From: Saccoglossus kowalevskii | Lineage: Eukaryota; Hemichordata; Enteropneusta; Harrimaniidae | Length of the DNA: 52,575 nt | Assembly (NCBI RefSeq): GCF_000003605.2 | Contig: NW_003134707.1 | Location: forward strand, 1 to 52,575 | Reading direction: 5' to 3' | In this document: positions 31,367 to 42,629 of the stretch, piece after piece | Layout: every line of letters begins with the position of its first letter | Position numbering within the stretch: position 1 is the stretch's first letter | Program-made: the position numbers and the translations under genes | The notes under the pieces: generated by a model | What the model was told of the DNA's origin: nothing | What the model saw: the letters and a program-made list of their open reading frames with translations, nothing else | The model's database searches: none

Positions 31367-31440
31367 GGCCGGTTAGCTCAGTTGGTTAGAGCGCGGTGCT
31401 AATAACGCTGAGGTCGTGGGTTCGATCCCCATATTGGCCA
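31367..31440 (+). tRNA. tRNA-Ile-AAT: tRNA-Ile(AAT) behind a shortened leader, unit 68
   Basis: C69 is T (G5-T69 wobble), otherwise reference. The leader jumps from class A to class B at CGTATTCTAG near 31350 with 27 bp missing, leaving only the last 15 or so bases of the usual upstream sequence. Confidence 0.9.
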
Positions 31441-31834
31441 GTCTTTATTTTGTGTGTCTGTTGAACACCATTGGCGGCATCGGTTGCATCAACGTTTAGA
31501 AAATGAAATTTGAAATCCGATGTTGCTCGAATGTAAAATTGTGAGAATAGTGCGACGAATGGCATCATGGGAATCATCTGCATGTAGGTCACTCAAAATG
31601 CTTTGCGTTCTCTTGAACGCTATTGGCTGAATTTACTCCCAGCATTTTGTGGGTAATAGACGTTGCATTCTGCAAGCACTTAGTTATGCTTCCTTAAACT
31701 AGTTACAATAATACAGCGAATTTCAAATTACGAAATATCAGCCTTCAATAACCACTTCGAACGACACAGATTTAATAATGTGCTATCGTATTTGTTTTCA
31801 AAACACGATTAGCGAAATTTTAGCATGTCGTAAT

Positions 31835-31908
31835 GGCCGGTTAGCTCAGTTGGTTAGAGCGCGGTGCTAATAACGCTGAGGTCGTTGGTTCCATCCCCAT
31901 ATCGGCCA
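31835..31908 (+). tRNA. tRNA-Ile-AAT: tRNA-Ile(AAT), B-box variant, unit 69
   Basis: Class A leader, T52 and C58. Exact counterpart of the 30456 gene. Confidence 0.74.
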
Positions 31909-32303
31909 GTCTTTATTTTGTGTGTCTGTTGAACACCATTGGCGGCATTTGATTTCATCAACGTTTGGATACTGAAATTAAAAATACGCTGTTGCTCGAG
32001 TGTAAAATTGTGAGAGTGGTGCGACGAATGGCATCGTGGGAATCATCTGCATGTAGGTCACTCAAAATGCTTTGCGTACTCTTGAACGCTATTGGCTGAT
32101 TCTACTACCAGCATCTTGTGGGTAATAGACGTTGCATTCTCCAAGTACTTAGTTATGCGACCTTAAAATAGTTAGAATGAAACAGCGAATTTCAAATTAC
32201 AAAACAACAGCCATCAATAACCACTTCGAAACGCACAGATTTAATAATGTGCAATTGCATTTGTTTTCAAAACACGATTACTGAAATTTTGGCATGTAGT
32301 AAT

Positions 32304-32377
32304 GGCCGGTTAGCTCATTTGTTTAGAGCGCGCTGCTAATAACGCTGAGGTCGTGGGTTCGATCCCCATATCGGCCA
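32304..32377 (+). pseudogene. degenerate tRNA-Ile(AAT), D-loop class, unit 70
   Basis: Class G leader ending GTAGTAAT. T15, T19 and C30; counterpart of the 30925 gene. Confidence 0.65.
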
Positions 32378-32745
32378 GTCTTTATTTTGTGTGTCTGTTG
32401 AACACCAGTGGCGGCATTTGATTGCATCAACGTTTGGATATTGAAATTTAAAATACGCTGTTGCTCGAGTGTAAAATTGTGAGAATGGTGCGACGAATGG
32501 CATCGTGGAAATCATCTGCATGTAGGTCACTCAAAACGCTTTGCGTACTCTTGAACGCTATTGGCTGATTCTACTACCAGCATCTTGTGGGTAATAGACG
32601 TTGCATTCTGCAAGCACTTAGTTATGCGTCCTTAAACTAGTTACAATAATACAGCGAATTTCAAATTACGAAATATCAGCCTTCAATAACCACTTCGAAC
32701 GACACAGATTTAATAATGTACTATCGTATTCTAGCATGACGTAAT

Positions 32746-32819
32746 GGCCGGTTAGCTCAGTTGGTTAGAGCGCGGTGCTAATAACGCTGAGGTCGTGGGT
32801 TCGATCCCCATATCGGCCA
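32746..32819 (+). tRNA. tRNA-Ile-AAT: tRNA-Ile(AAT), reference sequence behind a shortened leader, unit 71
   Basis: The gene equals the reference and its C69 separates it from its counterpart at 31367. The same 27-bp leader deletion is near 32730. Trailer TCCTTATTTTG. Confidence 0.94.
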
Positions 32820-33213
32820 GTCCTTATTTTGTGTGTCTGTTGAACACCATTGGCGGCATCGGTTGCATCAACGTTTAGAAAATGAAATTTGAAATCCGAT
32901 GTTGCTCGAATGTAAAATTGTGAGAATAGTGCGACGAATGGCATCATGGGAATCATCTGCATGTAGGTCACTCAAAATGCTTTGCGTTCTCTTGAACGCT
33001 ATTGGCTGAATTTACTCCCAGCATTTTGTGGGTAATAGACGTTGCATTCTGCAAGCACTTAGTTATGCTTCCTTAAACTAGTTAAAATAATACAGCGAAT
33101 TTCAAATTACGAAATATCAGCCTTCAATAACCACTTCGAACGACACAGATTTAATAATGTGCTATCGTATTTGTTTTCAAAGCACGATTACCGAAATTTT
33201 AGCATGTCGTAAT

Positions 33214-33287
33214 GGCCGGTTAGCTCAGTTGGTTAGAGCGCGGTGCTAATAACGCTGAGGTCGTGGGTTCCATCCCCATATCGGCAA
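33214..33287 (+). tRNA. tRNA-Ile-AAT: tRNA-Ile(AAT), T-loop and acceptor-end variant, unit 72
   Basis: Class A leader with AAAGCACG. C58 and A73, matching the 28580 gene. Confidence 0.75.
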
Positions 33288-33682
33288 GTCTTTATTTTGT
33301 GTGTCTGTTGAACACCAGTGGCGGCATTTGATTGCATCAACGTTTGGATATTGAAATTTAAAATACGCTGTTGCTCGAGTGTAAAATTGTGAGAATGGTG
33401 CGACGAATGGCATCGTGGAAATCATCTGCATGTAGGTCACTCAAAATGCTCTGCGTACTCTTGAACGCTATTGGCTGATTCTACTACCAGCATCTTGTGG
33501 GTAATAGACGTTGCATTCTGCAAGCACTTAGTTATGCGTCCTTAAACTAGTTACAATAATACAGCGAATTTCAAATTACGAAATATCAGCCTTCAATAAC
33601 CACTTCGAACGACACAGATTTAATAATGTGCTATCGTATTTGTTTTCAAAACACGATTAGCGAAATTTTAGCATGTCGTAAT

Positions 33683-33757
33683 GGCCGGGTTAGCTCAGTT
33701 GGTTAGAGCGCGGTGCTAATAACGCTGAGTCGTTGGGTTCCATCCCCATATCGGCCA
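33683..33757 (+). tRNA. tRNA-Ile(AAT), B-box variant with three 1-bp indels, unit 73
   Basis: Class A leader with ATTAGCGAAAT. T52/C58 type with an extra G in the acceptor (CCGGGT), a lost G in the variable loop (GAGTC) and an extra G in the T stem. All three are in G runs, so consensus error is likely. Confidence 0.6.
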
Positions 33758-34152
33758 GTCTTTATTTTGTGTGTCTGTTGAACACCATTGGCGGCATTTG
33801 ATTGCATCAACGTTTGGATATTGAAATTAAAGATACGCTGTTGCTCGAGTGTAAAATTGTGAGAATGGTGCGACGAATGGCATCGTGGGAATCATCTGCA
33901 TGTAGGTCACTCAAAATGCTTTGCGTACTCTTGAACGCTTTTGGCTGATTCTACTACCAGCATCTTGTGGATAAGAGACGTTGCATTCTGCAAGCACTTA
34001 GTTATGCGACCTTGAAATAGTTAGAATAAAACAGCGAATTTCAAATTACGAAATATCAGCCTTCAATAACCACTTCGAACGACACAGATTTAATAATGTG
34101 CTATCGTATTTGTTTTCAAAACACGATTACCGAAATTTTAACATGTCGTAAT

Positions 34153-34226
34153 GGCCGGTTAGCTCAGTTGGTTAGAGCGCGGTGCTAATAACGCTGAGGT
34201 CGTGGGTTCGATCCCCATATCGGCCA
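34153..34226 (+). tRNA. tRNA-Ile-AAT: tRNA-Ile(AAT), reference sequence, unit 74
   Basis: Identical to the reference gene. Class A leader with TTAACATG. Confidence 0.96.
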
Positions 34227-34621
34227 GTCTTTATTTTGTGTGTCTGTTGAACACCAATGGCGGCATTTGATTGCATCAGCGTTTAGAAAATAAAATTTGA
34301 AATCCGATGTTGCTCGAATGTAAAATTGTGAGAATAGTGCGACGAATGGCATCATGGGAATCATCTGCATGTAGGTCACTCAAAATGCTTTGCGTTCTCT
34401 TGAACGCTATTGGCTGACTTTACTCCCAGCATTTTGTGGTTAACAGACGTTGCATTCTGCAAGCACTTAGTTATGCGACCTTAAAATAGTTAGAATAAAA
34501 CTCTGTATTTCAAATTATGTAACAACAGTCGTCAATAACCTTTTTGAAACGCACAGATTTAATAATGTGCTATCGTATTTGTTTTCAAAACACGATTACC
34601 GAAATGTTAGCATGTCGTAAT

Positions 34622-34695
34622 GGCCGGTTAGCTCAGTTGGTTAGAGCGCGGTGCTAATAACGCTGAGGTCGTGGGTTCGATCCCCATATCGGCCA
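34622..34695 (+). tRNA. tRNA-Ile-AAT: tRNA-Ile(AAT), reference sequence, unit 75
   Basis: Identical to the reference gene. The leader is mosaic: TTTTTGAAACGC of class B, then ACAGATTTAATAATG of class A. Confidence 0.96.
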
Positions 34696-35090
34696 GTCTT
34701 TATTTTGTGTGTCTGTTGAACACCATTGGCGGCATTTGATTGCATCAACGTTTGGATATTGAAATTAAAAATACGCTGTTGCTCGAGTGTAAAATTGTGA
34801 GAATGGTGCGACGAATGGCATCGTGGGAATCATCTGCATGTAGGTCACTCAAAATGCTTTGCGTACTCTTGAACGCTATTGGCTGATTCTACTACCAGCA
34901 TCTTGTGGGTAATAGACGTTGCATTCTGCAAGCACTTAGTTATGCGACCTTGAAATAGTTAGAATAAAACAGCGAATTTCAAATTACGAAATATCAGCCT
35001 TCAATAACCACTTCGAACGACACAGATTTAATAATGTGCTATCGTATTTGTTTTCAAAACACGATTACCGAAATTTTAACATGTCGTAAT

Positions 35091-35164
35091 GGCCGGTTAG
35101 CTCAGTTGGTTAGAGCGCGGTGCTAATAACGCTGAGGTCGTGGGTTCGATCCCCATATCGGCCA
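35091..35164 (+). tRNA. tRNA-Ile-AAT: tRNA-Ile(AAT), reference sequence, unit 76
   Basis: Identical to the reference gene. Class A leader with TTAACATG. Confidence 0.96.
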
Positions 35165-35559
35165 GTCTTTATTTTGTGTGTCTGTTGAACACCAATGGCG
35201 GCATTTGATTGCATCAGCGTTTAGAAAATGAAATTTGAAATCCGATGTTGCTCGAATGTAAAATTGTGAGAATAGTGCGACGAATGGCATCATGGGAATC
35301 ATCTGCATGTAGGTCACTCAAAATGCTTTGCGTTCTCTTGAACGCTATTGGCTGACTTTACTCCCAGCATTTTGTGGTTAACAGACGTTGCATTCTGCAA
35401 GCACTTAGTTATGCGACCTTAAAATAGTTAGAATAAAACTCTGTATTTCAAATTATGTAACAACAGTCGTCAATAACCTTTTTGAAACGCAGAGATTTGA
35501 TAATGTGCTATTGCATTTGTTTTCAAAATACGATTACCGAAATTTTAACATGTCGTAAT

Positions 35560-35633
35560 GGCCGGTTAGCTCAGTTGGTTAGAGCGCGATGCTAATAACG
35601 CTGAGGTCGTGGATTCGATCCCCATATCGGCCA
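35560..35633 (+). tRNA. tRNA-Ile(AAT), A30/A54 recombinant, unit 77
   Basis: A30 (A30-C42) is joined to A54 (A54-C62), markers of two different gene classes, and the leader runs from class B into class A. This points to exchange within the leader and within the gene. Confidence 0.75.
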
Positions 35634-36027
35634 GTCTTTATTTTGTGTGTCTGTTGAACACCGTTGGCGGCATTCGTTGCATCAACGTTTGGAAAATGAA
35701 ATATGAAATCCGCTGTTGCTCGAATGTAAAATTGTGAGAATAGTGCGACGAATGGCATTGTGGGAATCATCTGCATGTAGGTCACTCAAAATGCTTTGCG
35801 TACTCTTGAACGCTATTGGCTTATTTTACTACCAGCATCTTGTGGGTAATAGACGTTGCATTCTGCAAGCACTTAGTTATGCGACCTTAAAATAGTTAGA
35901 ATAAAACTCTGTATTTCAAATTATGTAACAACAGTCGTCAATAACCTTTTTGAAACGCAGAGATTTGATAATGTGCTATCGTATTTGTTTTCAAAACACG
36001 ATTACCGAAATTTTGGCATGTCGTAAT

Positions 36028-36101
36028 GGCCGGTTAGCTCAGTTGGTTAGACCGCAGTGCTAATAACGCTGAGGTCGTGGATTCGATCCCCATAACGGCC
36101 A
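36028..36101 (+). pseudogene. degenerate tRNA-Ile(AAT), C25/A29/A54/A68 class, unit 78
   Basis: Mosaic B-to-A leader with TTTTGGCATG. Counterpart of the 46296 gene. Confidence 0.65.
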
Positions 36102-36496
36102 GTCTTTATTTTGTGTATCTGTTGAACACCGTTAGCGGCATTCGGTTGCATCAACGTTTGGAAAATGAAATATGAAATCCGCTGTTGCTCGAATGTAAAA
36201 TTGTGAGAATAGTGAGACGAATGGGATCGTGGGAATCATCTGCATGTAGGTCACTCAAAATGCTTTGCGTTCTCTTGAACGCTATTGGCTGACTTTACTA
36301 CCAGCATCTTGTGGTTAATAGAAGTTGCATTCTGCAAGCACTTAGTTATGCGACCTTGAACTAGTTAGAATAAAACTCTGTATTTCAAATTATGTAACAA
36401 CAGTCGTCAATAACATTTTTGAAACGCAGAGATTTGATAATGTGCTATTGCATTTGTTTTCAAAATACGATTATAGAAATGCCAGCATGACGTAAT

Positions 36497-36570
36497 GGCC
36501 GGTTAGCTCAGTTGGTTAGACCGCAGTGCTAATAACGCTGAGGTCGTGGATTCGATCCCCATAACGGCCA
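36497..36570 (+). pseudogene. degenerate tRNA-Ile(AAT), C25/A29/A54/A68 class, unit 79
   Basis: Only copy of this gene class with a class E leader. Its trailer and spacer equal those after the 21090 chimera, which places a recombination point between leader and gene centre. Confidence 0.65.
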
Positions 36571-36962
36571 GTCTTTATTTTGTGTATCTGTTGAACACCG
36601 TTAGCGGCATTCGGTTGCATCAACGTTTGGAAAATTAAATATGAAATCCGCTGTTGCTCGAATGTAAAATTGTGAGAATAGTGAGACGAATGGGATCGTG
36701 GGAATCATCTGCATGTAGGTCACTCAAAATGCTTTGCGTTCTCTTGAACGCTATTGGCTGACTTTACTACCAGCATCTTGTGGTTAATAGAAGTTGCATT
36801 CTGCAAGCACTTAGTTATGCGACCTTGAACTAGTTAGAATAAAACTCTGTATTTCAAATTATGTAACAGCCGTCAATAACATTTTTGAAACGCAGAGATT
36901 TGATAATGTGCTATTGCATTTGTTTTCAAAATACGATTATAGAAATGCCAGCATGACGTAAT

Positions 36963-37036
36963 GGCCGGTTAGCTCAGTTGGTTAGAGCGCGATGCTAATA
37001 ACGCTGAGGTCGTGGGTTCGATCCCCATATCGGCCA
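36963..37036 (+). tRNA. tRNA-Ile-AAT: tRNA-Ile(AAT), A30 class, unit 80
   Basis: Class E leader, only A30 differs. Counterpart of the 21556 gene. Confidence 0.85.
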
Positions 37037-37428
37037 GTCTTTATTTTGTGTGTCTGTTGAACACCATTGGCGGCATTTGATTGCATCAACGTTTGGATAT
37101 TGAAATTAAAAATACGCTGTTGCTCGAGTGTAAAATTGTGAGAATGGTGCGACGAATGGCATCGTGGGAATCATCTGCATGTAGGTCACTCAAAATGCTT
37201 TGCGTACTCTTGAACGCTATTGGCTGATTCTACTACCAGCATCTTGTGGATAATAGACGTTGCATTCTGCAAGCACTTAGTTATGCGACCTTGAAACAGT
37301 TAGAATAAAACTCTGTATTTCAAATTATGTAACAGCCGTCAATAACATTTTTGAAACGCAGAGATTTGATAATGTGCTATTGCATTTGTTTTCAAAATAC
37401 GATTATAGAAATGCCAGCATGACGTAAT

Positions 37429-37502
37429 GGCCGGTTAGCTCAGTTGGTTAGAGCGCGATGCTAATAACGCTGAGGTCGTGGGTTCGATCCCCATATCGGC
37501 CA
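37429..37502 (+). tRNA. tRNA-Ile-AAT: tRNA-Ile(AAT), A30 class, unit 81
   Basis: Class E leader, only A30 differs. Counterpart of the 22022 gene; CTTGAAACAG spacer before it. Confidence 0.85.
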
Positions 37503-37897
37503 GTCTTTATTTTGTGTGTCTGTTGAACACCGTTGGCGGCATTCGGTTGCATCAACGTTTGGAAAATGAAATATGAAATCCGCTGTTGCTCGAATGTAAA
37601 ATTGTGAGAATAGTGCGACGAATGGCATTGTGGGAATCATCTGCATGTAGGTCACTCAAAATGCTTTGCGTACTCTTGAACGCTATTGGCTTATTTTACT
37701 ACCAGCATCTTGTGGGTAATAGACGTTGCATTCTGCAAGCACTTAGTTATGCGACCTTAAAATAGTTAGAATAAAACTCTGTATTTCAAATTATGTAACA
37801 ACAGTCGTCAATAACCTTTTTGAAACGCAGAGATTTGATAATGTGCTATCGTATTTGTTTTCAAAACACGATTACCGAAATTTTACCATGTCGTAAT

Positions 37898-37971
37898 GGC
37901 CGGTTAGCTCAGTTGGTTAGACCGCAGTGCTAATAACGCTGAGGTCGTGGATTCGATCCCCATAACGGCCA
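37898..37971 (+). pseudogene. degenerate tRNA-Ile(AAT), C25/A29/A54/A68 class, unit 82
   Basis: Mosaic B-to-A leader with TTTTACCATG. Counterpart of the 22491 gene; the spacer at 38030-38045 has lost single bases. Confidence 0.65.
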
Positions 37972-38360
37972 GTCTTTATTTTGTGTATCTGTTGAACACC
38001 GTTAGCGGCATTCGGTTGCATCAACGTTTGAAAATGAATATGAATCCGCTGTTGCTCGAATGTAAAATTGTGAGAATAGTGAGACGAATGGGATCGTGGG
38101 AATCATCTGCATGTAGGTCACTGAAAATGCTTTGCGTTCTCTTGAACGCTATTGGCTGACTTTACTACCAGCATCTTGTGGTTAATAGAAGTTGCATTCT
38201 GCAAGCACTTAGTTATGCGACCTTGAACTAGTTAGAATAAAACTCTGTATTTCAAATTATGTAACAGCCGTCAATAACATTTTTGAAACGCAGAGATTTG
38301 ATAATGTGCTATTGCATTTGTTTTCAAAATACGATTATAGAAATGCCAGCATGACGTAAT

Positions 38361-38434
38361 GGCCGGTTAGCTCAGTTGGTTAGAGCGCGATGCTAATAAC
38401 GCTGAGGTCGTGGGTTCGATCCCCATATCGGCCA
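38361..38434 (+). tRNA. tRNA-Ile-AAT: tRNA-Ile(AAT), A30 class, unit 83
   Basis: Class E leader. The spacer has CATTTTGTGGATAAT and ACTATGTATTTC, shared with the unit after 45362. Confidence 0.85.
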
Positions 38435-38826
38435 GTCTTTATTTTGTGTGTCTGTTGAACACCATTGGCGGCATTTGATTGCATCAACGTTTGGATATTG
38501 AAATTAAAAATACGCTGTTGCTCGAGTGTAAAATTGTGAGAATGGTGCGACGAATGGCATCGTGGGAATCATCTGCATGTAGGTCACTCAAAATGCTTTG
38601 CGTACTCTTGAACGCTATTGGCTGATTCTACTACCAGCATTTTGTGGATAATAGACGTTGCATTCTGCAAGCACTTAGTTATGCGACCTTGAAACAGTTA
38701 GAATAAAACTATGTATTTCAAATTATGTAACAGCCGTCAATAACATTTTTGAAACGCAGAGATTTGATAATGTGCTATTGCATTTGTTTTCAAAATACGA
38801 TTATAGAAATGCCAGCATGACGTAAT

Positions 38827-38900
38827 GGCCGGTTAGCTCAGTTGGTTAGAGCGCGATGCTAATAACGCTGAGGTCGGGGGTTCGATCCCCATATCGGCCA
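38827..38900 (+). tRNA. tRNA-Ile(AAT), A30 class with T-stem change, unit 84
   Basis: Class E leader. A30 plus T51 to G (G51-A65 mismatch), seen as GGGGG in the T stem. Confidence 0.76.
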
Positions 38901-39295
38901 GTCTTTATTTTGTGTGTCTGTTGAACACCGTTGGCGGCATTTGATTGCATCAACGTTTGGATATTGAAATTAAAGATACGCTGTTGCTCGAGTGTAAAAT
39001 TGTGAGAATGGTGCGACGAATGGCATCGTGGGAATCATCTGCATGTAGGTCACTCAAAATGCTTTGCGTACTCTTGAACGCTTTTGGGTGATTCTACTAC
39101 CAGCATCTTGTGGATAAGAGACGTTGCATTCTGCAAGCACTTAGTTATGCGACCTTGAAATAGTTAGAATAAAACAGCGAATTTCAAATTACGAAATATC
39201 AGCCTTCAATAACCACTTCGAACGACACAGATTTAATAATGTGCTATCGTATTTGTTTTCAAAACACGATTACCGAAATTTTAACATGTCGTAAT

Positions 39296-39369
39296 GGCCG
39301 GTTAGCTCAGTTGGTTAGAGCGTGGTGCTAATAACGCTGAGGTCGTGGGTTCGATCCCCATATCGGCCA
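39296..39369 (+). tRNA. tRNA-Ile-AAT: tRNA-Ile(AAT), unit 85
   Basis: Class A leader. C28 is T, giving a T28-G44 wobble; otherwise reference. Confidence 0.92.
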
Positions 39370-39764
39370 GTCTTTATTTTGTGTGTCTGTTGAACACCAA
39401 TGGCGGCATTTGATTGCATCAACGTTTAGAAAATGAAATTTGAAATCCGATGTTGCTCGAATGTAAAATTGTGAGAATAGTGCGACGAATGGCATCATGG
39501 GAATCATCTGCATGTAGGTCACTCAAAATGCTATGCGTTCTCTTGAACGCTATTGGCTGACTTTACTCCCAGCATTTTGTGGTTAACAGAAGTTGCATTC
39601 TGCAAGCACTTAGTTATGTGATCTTGAACTAGTTAGGATAAAACTCTGTATTTCAAATTATGCAACAACAGCCGTCAATAACTAGTTTGAAACGCAGAGA
39701 TTTGATAATGTGCTATTGCAGTTGTTTTCATAATACGACGATCGAAATTCTAGCATGACGTAAT

Positions 39765-39838
39765 GGCCGGTTACCTCAGTTGGTTATAGCGCGGTGCTAA
39801 TAACGCTAAGGTCGTGGGTTCGATTCCCATATTGGCCA
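39765..39838 (+). pseudogene. degenerate tRNA-Ile(AAT), D-arm class, unit 86
   Basis: Class D leader. C10, T23, A44, T61 and T69, identical in type to 1930. The following spacer (39970-40133) lacks about seven single bases in A and G runs. Confidence 0.65.
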
Positions 39839-40219
39839 GTCTTTATTTTGTGTGTCTGTTGAACACCATTGTCGGCATTTGGTTGCATCAACGTTTGGAT
39901 ATTGAAGTCCGCTGTTGCTCGAGTGTAAAATTGTGAGAATAGTGCGACGAATGACATCATGGGAATCATTTGCATGTAGTCACTCATAATGCTTTGCGTT
40001 CTCTTGAACGCTATTGGCTTATTTCACTACCAGCATTTTGTGGGTAACAGACGATGCATTCTGCAAGCACTTAGTTATGCGTCCTTAACTAGTTAATATA
40101 TACAGCGAATTTCAATTACGAATATCACCTTCATAACCACTTCGAACGACACAGATTTAATAATGTGCTATCGTATTTGTTTTCAAAACACGATTACCGA
40201 AATTTTAGCATGTCGTAAT

Positions 40220-40293
40220 GGCCGGTTAGCTCAGTTGGTTAGAGCGCAGTGCTAATAACGCTGAGGTCGTGGGTTCGATCCCCATATCGGCCA
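40220..40293 (+). tRNA. tRNA-Ile-AAT: tRNA-Ile(AAT), unit 87
   Basis: Class A leader. G29 is A, converting the G29-T43 wobble to an A-T pair. Confidence 0.93.
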
Positions 40294-40688
40294 GTCTTTA
40301 TTTTGTGTGTCTGCTGAACACCATTGGCGGCATATGATTGCATCAACGTTTAGAAAATGAAATTTGAAATCCGATGTTGCTCGAAGGTAAAATTGTGAGA
40401 ATAGTGCGACGAATGGCATTGTGGGAATCATCTGCATGTAGGTCACTCAAAATGGTTTGCGTTCTCTTGAACGCTATTGGCTTATTTTACTACCAGCATC
40501 TTGTGGGTAATAGACGTTGCATTCTGCAAGCACTTAGTTATGCGACCTTAAAATAGTTAGAATAAAACTCTGTATTTCAAATTATGTAACAACAGTCGTC
40601 AATAACCTTTTTGAAACGCAGAGATTTGATAATGTGCTATTGCATTTGTTTTCAAAATACGATTATAGAAATTCTAGCATGACGTAAT

Positions 40689-40762
40689 GGCCGGTTAGCT
40701 CAGTTGGTTGGAGCGCGGTGCTAATAACGCTGAGGTCGTGGGTTCGATCCCCATAGCGGCCA
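40689..40762 (+). tRNA. tRNA-Ile(AAT), A22 variant, unit 88
   Basis: Class B leader. A22 (invariant A21 of tRNAs) is G and T68 is G (G6-G68). Trailer GACTTTATTTTG with GTCGG spacer form. Confidence 0.77.
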
Positions 40763-41156
40763 GACTTTATTTTGTGTGTCGGTTGAACACCATTGGCGGC
40801 ATCGGTTGCATCAACGTTTAGAAAATGAAATTTGAAATCCGATGTTGCTCGAATGTAAAATTGTGAGAATAGTGCGACGAATGGCATCATGGGAATTATC
40901 TGCATGTAGGTCACTCAAAATGCTTTGCGTTCTCTTGAACGCTATTGGCTGACTTTACTCCCAGCATTTTGTGGTTAATAGAAGTTGCATTCTGCAATCA
41001 CTTAGTTATGCGACCTTGAAATAGTTAGAATAAAACAGCGAATTTCAAATTACGAAACAACAGCCTTCAATAACCACTTCCAAACGCACAGATTTTATAA
41101 TGTGCTATTGTATTTGTTTTCAAAACACGATTACCGAAATGTTAGCATGTCGTAAT

Positions 41157-41230
41157 GGCCGGTTAGCTCAGTTGGTTAGAGCGTGGTGCTAATAACGCTA
41201 AGGTCGTGGGTTCGATCCCCATAGCGGCCA
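41157..41230 (+). tRNA. tRNA-Ile-AAT: tRNA-Ile(AAT) with re-paired anticodon stem, unit 89
   Basis: Class C leader. C28 is T and G44 is A, so the top anticodon-stem pair is kept as T-A. T68 is G (G6-G68). The double change is unique in the window. Confidence 0.83.
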
Positions 41231-41618
41231 GACTTTATTTTGTGTGTCTGTTGAACACCATTGGCGGCATTTGGTTGCACCAACGTTTGGATATTTAAGT
41301 CCGCTGTTGCTCGAGTGTAAAATTGTGAGAATAGTGCGACGAATGACATCGTGGGAATCATCTGCATGTAGGTCACTCATAATGCTTTGCGTTCTCTTGA
41401 ATGCTATTGGCTTATTTTACTACCAGCATCTTGTGGGTAACAGACGTTGCATTCTGCAAGCACTTAGTTGTGCGTCCTTAAACTAGTTAATATAATACAG
41501 CGAATTTCAATTTACAAAATATCAGCCTTCAATAACCACTTCGAACGACACAGATTTAATAATGTGCTATCGTATTTGTTTTCAAAACACGATTACCGAA
41601 ATTTTAGCATGTCGTAAT

Positions 41619-41692
41619 GGCCGGTTAGCTCAGTTGGTTAGAGCGCGGTGCTAATAACGCTGAGGTCGTGGGTTCGATCCCCATATCGGCCA
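41619..41692 (+). tRNA. tRNA-Ile-AAT: tRNA-Ile(AAT), reference sequence, unit 90
   Basis: Identical to the reference gene, class A leader. Confidence 0.96.
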
Positions 41693-42086
41693 GACTTTAT
41701 TTTGTGTGTCTGTTGAACACCATTGGCGGCATCGGTTGCATCAACGTTTAGAAAATGAAATTTGAAATCCGATGTTGCTCGAATGTAAAATTGTGAGAAT
41801 AGTGCGACGAATGGCATCATGGGAATCATCTGCATGTAGGTCACTCAAAATGCTTCGCGTACTCTTGAACGCTATTGGCTGATTCTACTCCCAGCATTTT
41901 GTGGTTAACAGAAGTTGCATTCTGCAAGCACTTAGTTATGTGACCTTGAACTAGTTAGGATAAAACAGCGAATTTCAAATTACGAAACAACAGCCTTCAA
42001 TAACCACTTCGAACGACACAGATTTAATAATGTGCTATCGTATTTGTTTTCAAAACACGATTACCGAAATGTTAGCATGTCGTAAT

Positions 42087-42160
42087 GGCCGGTTAGCTCA
42101 TTTGGTTAGAGCGCGGTGCTAATAACGCTAAGGTCGTGGGTTCGATCCCCATATCGGCCA
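42087..42160 (+). tRNA. tRNA-Ile-AAT: tRNA-Ile(AAT), G15/G44 variant, unit 91
   Basis: Class A leader. T15 and A44; spacer has GAATGGCGCGACG and TTTGCATACTC, as after 15041. Confidence 0.77.
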
Positions 42161-42555
42161 GTCTTTATTTTGTGTGTCTGTTGAACACCATTGGCGGCAT
42201 TTGATTGCATCAACGTTTGGATATTGAAATTAAAAATACGCTGTTGCTCGAGTGTAAAATTGTGAGAATGGCGCGACGAATGGCATCGTGGGAATCATCT
42301 GCATGTAGGTCACTCAAAATGCTTTGCATACTCTTGAACGCTATTGGCTGATTCTACTACCAGCATCTTGTGGGTAATAGACGTTGCATTCTGCAAGCAC
42401 TTAGTTATGCGACCTTGAAATAGTTAGAATAAAACAGCGAATTTCAAATTACGAAATATCAGCCTTCAATAACCACTTCGAACGACACAGATTTAATAAT
42501 GTGCTATCGTATTTGTTTTCAAAACACGATTACCGAAATTTTAGCATGTCGTAAT

Positions 42556-42629
42556 GGCCGGTTAGCTCAGTTGGTTAGAGCGCGGTGCTAATAACGCTGA
42601 GGTCGTGGGTTCGATCCCCATATCGGCCA
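42556..42629 (+). tRNA. tRNA-Ile-AAT: tRNA-Ile(AAT), reference sequence, unit 92
   Basis: Identical to the reference gene, class A leader. Confidence 0.96.

Larger units (their letters stand above)
30456..31834 (+). repeat. direct higher-order repeat of 1379 bp, copy 1
   Basis: Three units (genes 30456, 30925, 31367) are followed at once by the same three (31835, 32304, 32746). Every gene is shifted by exactly 1379 bp and both copies carry the same 27-bp leader deletion and the rare TATGCTTCC spacer form. Confidence 0.9.
31835..33213 (+). repeat. direct higher-order repeat of 1379 bp, copy 2
   Basis: Adjacent second copy of 30456-31834. Small differences (GTAGTAAT in the 32304 leader, TCCTTATTTTG after the 32746 gene, AGTTAAAAT before 33214) separate it from copy 1. 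Confidence 0.9.
35560..36490 (+). repeat. multi-unit block 5, copy a
   Basis: Matches 45828-46760 at an offset of 10268 bp. Both have the rare GGCGGCATTCGTTGC spacer form (one G missing) followed by a gene of the C25/A29/A54/A68 type behind a TTTTGGCATG leader. Confidence 0.8.
36520..38360 (+). repeat. multi-unit block 4, copy b
   Basis: Second copy of 21115-22950. It is followed by one more A30-type unit than the other copy before both reach the ATTAAAGATACG spacer form. Confidence 0.85.
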
